Program-made: the position numbers and the translations under genes
Notes under the pieces: model-generated
Told to the model about the DNA's origin: nothing
Databases searched by the model: none
Seen by the model: only the letters and a program-made list of their open reading frames with translations
NCBI RefSeq assembly: GCF_026914265.1
Contig: NC_069127.1
Location: 68,296,723-68,360,722, forward strand
DNA from: Mya arenaria
Lineage: Eukaryota > Mollusca > Bivalvia > Myida > Myidae
Length of the DNA: 64,000 nucleotides
Direction of reading: 5' to 3'
Shown: piece after piece, positions 54,448-64,000 of the stretch
How the letters are laid out: each line of letters opens with the position of its first letter
Numbering within the stretch: the stretch's first letter is position 1

Positions 54448-57400
54448 TCAATTGTCTACCATGTGAACTTTACTGTGACGTGCTACATCCGACTTAAACC
54501 TGAAAAGCTTTGAACAGGTTGGGCACTGGTGAGAAGGGGGTGCCCCAGTGTGAATACCCTCGTGATCCTTGAGCCTCTGTTTGCTTTCAAAAACCTGGTC
54601 ACAATGGTTGCATTTGTTTGACAGCATTCCACTTTTATGGCGGAGGTGCCTGTTCAAATCTGCTTTAATGGCGAACGACTTTCCACAATTTTCACACGAA
54701 TAAATCTTCTCCCGCCCATGAACACTACACAGGTGTCGTTTGAAGTAACTCGGTTTCCGAAACCACTGTCCACAACAATGATAAGTGCCTTTGTTTCCCT
54801 GATGAACAAATTTCTCATGTTCGACGAGCGTTGCCTTTCGTTTGAACTTCTTGCCACAAGACGAACAAACATGATCATCTGCAAAATCAATTCAAATTAT
54901 TTAAAAAATATTACCGATATCTAAAAGCTTCATAAAAATATGAACCCACTAAGAAAACTAAAGTTTCGTTTTCTATACTATCGAGTCACACACGCGCACA
55001 TACACACAAACAAAGTCAGCAAACATAAATAAAACTAGGTACCTTGGTTCGAAGGGCTTGAAGATCTCGATCGCGTTTGACCGGTGGTTTTACTAGCGCT
55101 GGTTGATTCCATCTTGAATTGCACTGAAAAAATCACAGCAACTGTATAAGTTGTTTTAATAAATGGTTAAATATTTAGCATTTTTCTTAACACAACTTCG
55201 ATTAAGCTTTCGTTCCTCTTTTTTCCAAGTTTGACATTAAAGACAAATGCAGACTTTTTATACAGTTGTAAATATTTATTATTAATTATAATAATGATAA
55301 GCTTTTATACGTCGATGAACTACTATACACTTTATATTGGGTAATAGCTTACGTTCAGAAAGGTGAAATACAAGTGAGTTTGTTTGAGAACAGTTGCGAT
55401 TTAAGCAACATACGGTGTAAGTTGACGCCCGTTAGCTTAACTGAAATTGTCAGGTTGGGCATACGCATTAGCGCGATTCACTTTAACTATAAACGGTAAC
55501 TATTTGATAGGTTAATACATGAATTTTATTCGATAGAATTGCATGCATATGATTTTTACGTTATCAACAGCATATACTTTTTCGAAAATTCATGTCAACC
55601 ATTTATATAAGACTGCTGACAAAAATGAGATCGTATAATTTTATATAAAGGTTCAAAAACTAATACTTTATGCATTTTAATTAAACAATTAGTAACGGTT
55701 TAAGCCATAAAACATTAGTTTTCGAACGGATGTAAAATCTACGATCTGATTTTTCGTCAGTAATCTTATATCATTGGTTTATAGATATTGACGCAAAAAT
55801 TTGCTCTTTCCAAGACAAAAAATAAAAAAGTTGTTAAAATGGTCAGTCTGTGAGAGTGGATTGCATAATTAAAATACAAGCAAATCTGAAATACTTAGCA
55901 CGTCGTGTAGAACCAGAAAATAGCGTAGTCTTTTATAGAGATATTTTCATGTCTTTTTGGTCGTGAAATAAACGTTACTAAGCTGTTTGTATACTAAGAG
56001 ATTCCTCACCCGAATTATGGAGAATCTCTTAAAAGGCCACTTATTCAGCATTAATTATCATAAATATTCATAAACAATGAGTTTACCTCTTTTTTCTCTG
56101 TTATTAACATTTCTTCTATCCACATTTTGTTCGTCCAATGTTCTACAAAGGTCTGACATTACTCTATGATGATGATCAGGAACGCCACTTACATTTTCTG
56201 CATCCAACTCGTTTTTCATTGCTTCTGTTTCAACAGATACTTGGTGGTTGGGAGAATCGGTTTCTATGTCAAATGTATAAGAATTTATGTTGGGCTCAAC
56301 TTTAATCTGAGGTTCAGGTAAATTGCTTTCACATGATGGAATGTCACTTGCATTGCCAGATGCTAATGCATGCGTTGCAGATGCAGGTGTGTCAATATTT
56401 TGGTTGCTTATTTCTTGACCATGTAAAAGTATGTTATTAGACACAGTATTAGATGCAAACATATGGTCAGTATCCAAAGGCTCCTTTTTAACATCGTCAT
56501 TTGTTGCTTGACCATCTAGATGTATTGCATTAGCATAAATGTCAAAAGCTAACAAATGCTCCGTATCTGTTGGCTCTTCCTTAATTGTCTCATTAACTGC
56601 TTGTCCATCAACAGGTAATTCAAAGACATACGGTTCACATTCGGCCACAGTTGATTCCACATTCATCATTACTCGTCCATCATTCTGGTTAACATCAGTT
56701 GAATCCATTGGCTGTAATATAAACAAGCAAATTCGTTGAATTCATATCCCCCCGCCTGATTGGGCTAAGTCAAGGAATGGAAATCAATTGTTGATGAAAT
56801 ATATTTTTGTTTGAGTTTGATTGCAACTGTTTGAAATAAAAAAAAATTGTATGTAATGTAATGTAATGTAAGACCTCATTTTTGACCCCACATGACCTAC
56901 TAGTTTCACACTATTCCAAGATTTCATCGAGGCATTCTGTTTAAGTTTCAAGGAAATTAGAGCAGCTGTGTTGCCTCTAGAGTGTTCCCAAGATTCCTGT
57001 AAGATATGATCTAGTGACCTAGTTTTTTATCCATATGACCCACTTTTTAAACGCAGTCAAAAATTAACCAAAGAGAACATTCTAACCATGTTTGAACTTA
57101 ATCAGACCAATCACCACCATAAAATAGTTTCAGACAAGATTTTTGAAAGATTTGACCTAGTGACCTAATTTCTTATCACATGTGACCCAGGTTAAAACAT
57201 GTCCAAGAGTTCATCAAGGAAAACATTCTGATCAAGTTTCATTAATATAAGACAATACATATTTTTTCTAATGTGTTTCAAAGATTTTTCTAAAATTTGA
57301 CCTAGTGACCTAATTTTTGACCCCATATGCCCCACTTTTACAAGCGGTCCATATTTCATCAAGGGGTACATCATGACCAAGTTTGAACATAATCCGACCA

Positions 57401-59414
57401 ATCATTTCAATTCCGGACAAAAATTTTCTAAGATTTGACCTTGTGAGTTAATTTTCAATCATATGTGACCCAGTTTTATATAAGTCCAAGATTTCATCAA
57501 GGAAAATATTCTGATTAAGTTTTATGAATATTTGACCATGTACAATGCCTCAAGTATGTTCCAAAGATTTTTCTAAGATTTGACCTAGTGACCTAGTTTT
57601 TGACCCCACGTAACCCACTTTTGAAAATGGTCGAGATATGATCAAGGGAAACATTCTGACCAAGTTTGAACATTTTCTGATCAATGCCTACCAAGATATG
57701 GTACCGGACGGACAGACGGACAGAAGGACGGACGGACAATGCCAAAACAATATCCCCATCCCAAAATCTTCGATTCGGCGGGGAATAACAAACTAGGCTT
57801 AAGATGGTATTGTGAAAATATTCTGAACAGGTTTTACAAACACTGGAAAAAAAACTTGAAACGCAGCAATGTGACAAACCAAGCATTCAAATTGGGCATA
57901 TAGAAAATTTGGGAATCTTAATACAAGCAACTACCTTGACCGCTACCATAACTAAGGCTTTAATTTGGTAAAGGGCAAATTATGTCTATGCCAAATACTC
58001 ATGGTCTATCGTCTTCTGTCGTGAACCTGGCAATGAAATGTCTGCTGAATTTAACAAAATATTCCAAGTTTAAGGCTCATAAATATGTTTTTGGGCATGT
58101 TAAAACAATCAATATATAATGGTAAAATAATAAAATGGTAAGGCATCATCTGATGATCTGACTTCTTAGCACCCAAAAAATGATGTAGGACGTTTGACAA
58201 GTCTCACAAAAATGATGTTCTCCGAAAGGCAATGAAGAGGCAAATGAAAGATGATGTAGATGGGGGTAAAAGGGTCTAGCCAAAAGAGAGGTTTGGCAAT
58301 AATAACCTCCAACACGAAACTAGTAATAAATTGAGTATAAAAATAAGAAAGCTGTAGCCAAAGCACTTATATCTGGCATGTATATACAATGTACAATATG
58401 ATAAACATTATTTCAGCCTCCTAATAACGACTAATGTCTTATTGTATAGGAGAGTCAACATTTCATAAGCATGGTATATAAATACGATGAGTTTAATATG
58501 CTGATTAATTGTTTCAACACTTACATGAACAGCAACACTTGGCTCTGTTGCTGTCTTTGACTTTGTTTCTTCCAATACTACCTTCTTCGGGAGAAAAACT
58601 TCCTCTTTAGATTTTCCACTTGTAGAATGCAAAGTTATTGATGCAACATTCACTTGTCTATATAAATCAATCATCGCCTTCTTATCTTTCTTTATTTCCT
58701 TTTCTTTTCTTATAATAGTCTGAACCTTTTTGTAACATTTCACACAAACACCCTGGGCTATGGATGCAACTTTTTTCTTGATGTCAGGCACAATGTAAGT
58801 AATGTCTTTAAGTCTTTCTCTTGTCAATTTCAATTTTCTATTCAAATTTTTGTCATGATTTATTGTTTGCCTAGGTGTTGCTTCAATTCTTTTAAAAGAA
58901 AAGGTACATAAAATGCATTTATCACACACATTTATATTAATATGTTGTTTAACAGCTGTAACTTCTGGCATGTCTACAACAGGTACAGTAATGAAACACA
59001 CAGACGGAACTATTGTCTTCTCCACAGCTGCATTGTGCTGATTTGCTGTAAAGACACAGATCATTTTTAAGCATTTCACAATATGTGCTCATGTAATTTA
59101 TCAGATTCATCATTTGGGAGAAGGTTGAATTAATTATTGGTTCTAGCTATCATTAAAAGACATTATTCATATAAAATATAAACATCTTTTAGATATATAT
59201 AAATTATGCTGTTTAATGACTACTTACAAATGCTATGTCTTTGGTGACTTGTTGTCTTTGCTGGCTGATCATGACCATTGACATAGGCGCTCTTCAACTT
59301 TGCACGTCTGCAAACTACGCAGTGCCACTTTCCATCCTGATCTTGTTTGTACCAACTGTAATTGTTTTCCTTGTAAAATTTATTGGATTTGTTTTTACTA
59401 GAATTGTTAGACAT
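54448..59414 (-). CDS. ZAD-like plus C2H2 zinc-finger protein, five exons, 614 residues
   Basis: Exons 59414-59228, 59045-58525, 56711-56087, 55123-55043 and 54878-54448 join in frame at GT-AG borders. The N-terminus has WHCVVCRRAKLKSAYVNGHD (C-x2-C then His). Residues ~90-170 resemble a ZAD: VCDKCILC, then VPDIKKKVASIAQGVCVKCY, two Cys pairs about 70 residues apart. A lysine-rich helix follows. Exon 3 is acidic, with two or three ~33-residue internal repeats and sumoylation-type sites (IKEEP, VKKEP, IKVEP). The C-terminus has five fingers: CSSCGKKF, a degenerate second one (CCGQWF, the two cysteines adjacent), CENCGKSF, CNHCDQVF and CPTCSKLF. ZAD-C2H2 proteins are DNA-binding regulators, best known from insects; nuclear DNA binding is inferred. 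The ATG at 59414 is the first in its open frame and has A at -3. Intron 3 holds a large repeat. I cannot assign an orthologue. Confidence 0.8.
56865..57795. repeat. long dispersed repeat with GACCTAGTGACCTAGTTTTT units
   Basis: In the zinc-finger gene's third intron. Roughly five ~160 bp units contain TTTGACCTAGTGACCTA, TTTTTGACCCCA, CAAGATTTCATCAAGG and ATTCTGACCAAGTTTGAAC. The right end has a GGACGGACAGACGGACAG tract followed by CCCAAAATCTTCGATTCGG, CGGGGAATAAC. A (TGTAA)n run sits at the left (56849-56868). In wording and layout it is the complement of the repeat at 5459-6530. Confidence 0.75.
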
Positions 59415-60121
59415 TTCTACAACATTGATGGTTTTGTTGAAAGAATGAGTAAAGTAGCACAATGGTATCCCAGCAGAATTTTGGGCGTTATTGGACAGGT
59501 TCCGGCAATTGGATTTATGTTCCAAAGCAAAACAGCTGCTCCTGATTTACTTCAAATAGTAGACTGTGACTGGGTAATATCAGCATTGACCCTGGAAAGA
59601 AAAAACAAATATGGACAGGGGATATTCATTGTCTCTATCATGATACTTTCTTGAATTACTCCCCATACTACAGTTCTTAGTTCGTCACATAGCCTAGAGT
59701 CTAAAATACGGCCCATCAGTTATTTGATACTAACAAAGTCATCATACTGTATGTCATTTCAATACAATTCTAAGAGTTTTAACTTGAAATCATACCAATA
59801 AAATTTAATATAAATATATAACTCTTTTTTTTCAAGTAGTACTTTAAAATTCAAAATTTGTAGTGGTCTGACAGACCAAGTTCAATTTGAACTTTAGCCA
59901 TGATAAATTTTCTATGGGAAAACATTAGTATGAGTGTCTGTGCATATTTCACATTGCAAACATATGAATCCATTAAAATAACCATGTATTCAGTAGTAGT
60001 ATTTGTGATGACACAGCAAAATAATCCACTGTTCACAACAAAGCATATACCTTTAGTGTATAGACAATATTAAACAGACAAATCCATTATCATGAATGAA
60101 AAAGTAAGGTACAAGTGACCC

Positions 60122-60220
60122 TAAGTCATTCTAAAATGCCGTCCAGGCTTTTTTTTAAATGATACTGTCCAGGCTAACCATTATTAAAAATAAGCCTGGA
60201 CGGCATTTTAGAATGACTAA
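60122..60220. mobile_element. 99 bp hAT-like MITE, copy 2, perfect 8 bp duplication
   Basis: Ends TAAGTCATTCTAAAATGCCG and CGGCATTTTAGAATGACTAA, with AGCCTGGACGGC inner complement. Flanks AGTGACCC at 60114-60121 and 60221-60228 are identical. Its right duplication abuts the TTA (60229-60231) that borders the next MITE. Confidence 0.85.
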
Positions 60221-60231
60221 AGTGACCCTTA

Positions 60232-60556
60232 TGCACCATTCAATTCTAACCAAGGCCCCCCCTAGGTCCAGGGGTATACCAGGGATAGCCAGGGAAATTG
60301 GCCCTGATGTTTTACCTTCCCGGTGGGTTCGCAATGCCGGATGTATGCAGTGGTTTTGTATTCATGCCAAATTTTGGGGGAATGTGCCTTACTTAGGTTC
60401 CCTGGGGTCCGGGGGGCATTTGACAGGGATTTAACCATCAGTTCGTTCATGCAGGACGGAAGTTTTACCCGGACTTGCCTAAACTAAAAGTCAAAGTCCT
60501 CGCTATTCCCTGGACCTGGAGCCAGTGGAGAGGCCGTGGTTACAATTGACAGTAGT
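60232..60556. mobile_element. MITE, TGCACCAGTC family, copy 4, degraded right end
   Basis: Left end TGCACCATTCAATTCTAACC after TTA at 60229-60231. Inner blocks GGCCCCCCCTAGGTCCAGG and CCTGGACCTGGAGCC match the family. The right end reads GGTTACAATTGACAGTAGTC and has lost the GGTGCA terminus, so no right-hand duplication is visible. Confidence 0.75.
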
Positions 60557-60984
60557 CCACCTAAATGGCCGTCAACCAGTCTTTTGACAATTTTTAGACT
60601 ATGGCAGACTGGTGACGTCCACCATCCCAGCAAAAAGTAGCAAACGGGCCTTGCGCAGAGGATCCTCGCGGCCACAATTTCTAAATTATCTTTGTTATAA
60701 ATTCAAATTTCTACGAAAATATCATTGCCTACTATCAAACACACATTTATTTATGTCATTATGCCAAAAAAACATGTTCAGATACCATAATGCACTTACA
60801 TGCATCGATTGTATCCATTAATCTGTAAATCTAGGACAAATCTGACAGGTTGTGTACATGTATGAAACGGGGTAGAGGATTTCGAATATTTTGGTCGTTA
60901 ATAGGCTCGGTTAAATAACACTATTAAAATGCAACCATTTCAATGCGCTGAACGCTAACGTGTTTGATGGGTCAAGTTGGGAGA

Positions 60985-61005
60985 AGTTCATGATGATGAT
61001 GTTCG

Positions 61006-61052
<47 letters not shown>
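60985..61052 (+). repeat. (GAT)n microsatellite
   Basis: About twenty GAT/ATG triplets with one interruption (TTCGTG). No coding frame can be supported across it. Confidence 0.9.
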
Positions 61053-61446
61053 AGGTATCACCATTTTTGAACACTGTTGCGTTGCTCTGCACAATACATA
61101 GAAAAGGGAGGATAACTGTGACTGCGCACAGGGTTAACCATCATTGACGGATGGGTACAAATTTATTCGATAAAAATCAACATGTATATAAAATGGTGGA
61201 CTGCTACGCTCATTTCGTGACCCAGAGTATATTTATGTAAAAATAACGACTCTAACGACAAATCCAACCCAGTTAAGATCACTGTTAGGTACATTTGTAA
61301 CAATTATATCATTATTAATCAACATCGATGCATAATATTACTATATATTCTTTCGTCCAGTGTTAAATGGTAGAGAGTTGTAGCGTTACAGGGATACACA
61401 TGAAATGTCAAAATAATAAAAAAGTATCCCTGATCGCTCATTATTG

Positions 61447-61470
61447 TAGCTACAATTGACAGGTGCATAA
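61447..61470. mobile_element. bare terminus of the TGCACCAGTC MITE family
   Basis: TAGCTACAATTGACAGGTGC followed by ATAA matches the right terminus of the family (ACAATTGACTGGTGCATAA). No left end was found within the expected ~300 bases, so it is an orphan end. Confidence 0.5.
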
Positions 61471-61864
61471 GAAATCAATGACGGAATTAGTCATCTAAAT
61501 TGTTTAATGATTCTGTCCCACTGTGCTTTTGCTAACTAACCGATATCACACCTGTATTCTAATTAATAATGAATCATTTAGTGTGACCATAATCAGCAAA
61601 AAGAAAATTTTATCCGAATGTTATCCGAAAATCATTTTTATAAGTATCCCGGGATTTGTCTTTCTTATATAAACATGGACATGTTTTTTTAATCTTTATT
61701 GTTAAAATTGCAATCAATCGCTTTAAATAAAAGTAGTTACTGACCCTGTATTCAACTTTACTAATGTTTCTTCCATAATTCAGAGTGCAAACATCTAAGT
61801 AAGATAAATTAACTCAACTTTTGTTTACTTCAACACCGAAACACAGGTTACACACAACTAATAG

Positions 61865-63721
61865 GGGCAATACTATTTCCCGGTCCCGGTCTCCTCCGGT
61901 TTCTGTTTTTCAAATTTTATAGTAGCTATCGGGCGTGATCAAAAAGGTGTTAATGACCGCGGGGGGTAATAGGATTACAAAAGATTACAGTTGATTAAAA
62001 CATTAGATATTTGATGATAATTATGTCACCATTTATTTCATATTTTATATCAATAAAACATATAATAAATTAAGGCAAAGATAAAAACATGAAATATGCA
62101 CATGTACTAAAATTAATGTCATGAATAACAAACAAATTGTGTGTTTTTTTTCATATTAAATTCAGTTATAAGTATTTTCCTGCATGTTCTATTTTCGCAA
62201 ATAACTAAACTATCGACGAATTCTGGCATTTCACATGGACAGAATGTTTTTAATTTGAAAGTCATAGGGATCGCGACTTTTCATTTTCTTTATAAAACGT
62301 TTTTTTTCTAGACAGCTGACTAGATGTTCCCTCATTTCACTTACAACGAAATTGACATTTGTATTTACATAGCCATTCTTAAAACAAAAATCCACAGCAT
62401 TAGCAGTTGCAAAGACACAACAGGCATGTACATTTGGTTGTTATAGAAGTCGTGGAACTTTTATAAGCTGAGATTTGTTACTTTTTATAAATTAGGAGCA
62501 TCGTAGTTCCACCGATCATGACGACTTTAAATAAAGATATTCTTGTATCTTGTAAGTTATATTTCATTTGTAAAATAGCCTTCCGAATATTTCAGAAGTT
62601 TATTTATTATCATTTTATTTTGTCAAGGAACTCTTCATAACAGGTTTATGACAATACACAATAATGTCATACCATGAAAGGTGTAAATGCGTTATATAAT
62701 GCGTGTCAGAGATTAGCGAATGTCCCTCGTTAAGGGCATGATAAACGGATAAGCCAGTTTTTTTATTACACACGCACGCCTACTGTTCGGTTCATACCTT
62801 AAAAATGTTGTTGTTTATTATGAAGGCAATTATAGAATAAATGATTGTTATGCAAAGGCTCTAATAATCTTGATTAGATTAGAAATAATACGATGATAAC
62901 ATATAACCAAATTCAAAAATAAATAAAATAATCAGCATAAGATTTCTTAAACAGCTAGAGTTTTATATATTCGGCTAAAGTTGTGTACTTATAACGAAGG
63001 TATTCAAATGTATTCAATGTTAGCGAATAGCACAAAATTATAAACGAAAAATGGAGACATAATGTGTTGATTACTTAAGAATGACGCAACTTCAAATAAA
63101 CACTCTTCATCTAGTAGCTTTAATGTCTAAGCACACGCATACTTACTATAATAGGATGTTATAACATTGCAACTATTAGCTCCAGAAAATGTGTATGTGT
63201 ACTTTTTCCCCATTCATTGATTTACTTGTTTACATGCTATGAACATTGTATAATGTTTTACGCAATAAACATATGGTATCTTATCGATATGAGTCGGATA
63301 TGCAAACATGGAATTTTTCGATTGTAATCATTAATGCTTAAAAATATAATGTCTGGGGGGGGGGGGGGTAACAAAAAAGAAAGAACAATAAACAACTTTG
63401 ACATAACATAATTTAAAAGGTGCAATTCTAAGTTACTTCATACTCTAGCTGTCCTCAATCTTTTATGCAAAAAACATGAGCATTTGTACTGCCATCGCAT
63501 CTTTCTCTACACCTTTAACACGAATTGCATAAATAGTGTAGACATAATGTGTATATATTTTATACCATTTTGTTACATATAAAAACAAATATGATTGTCA
63601 AAATCGTGTTATAAACATCAGCAACACAATCCGTTGCCTGGGGCCATAGGTTATGAACCGGGAATTATGAGACAGGATGAGACCGGATTTTACGAGGAGA
63701 GACCGGGAAATAGTATTGCCC
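61865..63721. mobile_element. 1.86 kb terminal-inverted-repeat element with 9 bp duplications (Mutator-like?)
   Basis: Left GGGCAATACTATTTCCCGGT and right ACCGGGAAATAGTATTGCCC are perfect inverted repeats of at least 20 bases, extended by CCCGGTCTC-type repeats. Flanks are AACTAATAG (61856-61864) and AACTAATTG (63722-63730), eight of nine identical. The interior is AT-rich, has a G13 tract near 63355 and no open frame above chance, so it is non-autonomous. A 9 bp duplication and GG-starting ends suggest the Mutator superfamily; an 8 bp reading would point to hAT. Confidence 0.75.
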
Positions 63722-64000
63722 AACTAATTGTCAGAGTATAGCCGTCTGATTCTACGAGTTCTCGAAGCTTGTCCGGCCCCATTTAAGAAACAGATGGTAG
63801 ACGCACTTTCTTCTGTCGGAACAAAATATTGATATAAACATCAGATTAAAATTGAAATAACCTTAGCGTCGTATTTATCTTATTTAGGGGTCGGTATAAA
63901 ACGCAGCGATCAACGCAGCCAATATAAACGTACTGTACTGGTATAAGGAAAACGCCACCGTTTTACACACCATTTAAACCAATTTTAATACAAAGCTGTG

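Noticed and set aside
54960-55020. CpG/CA-rich tract as a promoter or CRISPR-like array
   Set aside because: Simple low-complexity intronic sequence; nothing in the window is a CRISPR array.
59235-59654. 139-codon plus-strand frame with hydrophobic segments
   Set aside because: Antisense of the first exon of the zinc-finger gene and its 5' UTR.

Overview
The window is animal nuclear DNA: intron-rich genes with GT-AG splice sites, AT-rich introns and a dense load of short interspersed repeats. The best taxonomic clue is a minus-strand arginine kinase gene (21046-33924) that encodes two complete kinase domains in one reading frame. This fused form is known from heterodont clams (Pseudocardium, Corbicula, Solen, Ensis and relatives). 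The repeat types (tRNA-derived SINE, long repeats with ~155-170 bp internal units, many short inverted-repeat elements) also fit a bivalve. I place the window in a heterodont bivalve and cannot name the species.

Layout: 1-540 carries a LINE remnant. 579-6935 (+) is WASHC3/CCDC53, six exons, a subunit of the endosomal WASH complex. 9820-15308 (+) is a seven-exon cathepsin L-like cysteine protease; its first intron ends in an eight-unit array that repeats its own 3' splice site. 15400-21000 is repeat-dominated: a dispersed repeat, an 800 bp minisatellite, a 30-G tract, a TWA-flanked MITE and a 27 bp perfect hairpin. 21046-33924 (-) is the 12-exon two-domain arginine kinase. 34600-35700 (-) holds exon-like sequence of an unidentified gene. 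36000-39000 is mostly MITEs and dispersed repeats. 39760-41808 (-) is most of an AP-4 complex beta subunit (AP4B1); its first coding exon was not found and its hinge/ear region is apparently missing. 42100-48500 is a mobile-element nest: four MITE families, an unnamed dispersed repeat and a 5'-truncated non-LTR retrotransposon. 49079-52131 (+) is a decayed copy of an uncharacterised gene family, followed by a ~1.1 kb tandem array. 54448-59414 (-) is a five-exon, 614-residue zinc-finger protein with a ZAD-like cysteine region and C2H2 fingers. 60100-64000 holds two more MITEs, a (GAT)n tract and a 1.86 kb terminal-inverted-repeat element with 9 bp flanking duplications.

The genes are unrelated in function and are not an operon. 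WASHC3 and AP4B1 both serve endosomal and trans-Golgi sorting, the cathepsin works in lysosomes or is secreted, and arginine kinase buffers ATP. All exon models were built by hand from splice signals and reading-frame continuity and have not been tested against transcripts. The most notable observations are: the kinase fusion, whose bridge-intron 5' splice site overlaps an in-frame TAA and is copied in tandem into the intron; the matching tandem copying of a 3' splice site in the protease gene; a MITE insertion whose empty site is visible in a second copy of the host repeat; and several MITE families with clean target-site duplications.
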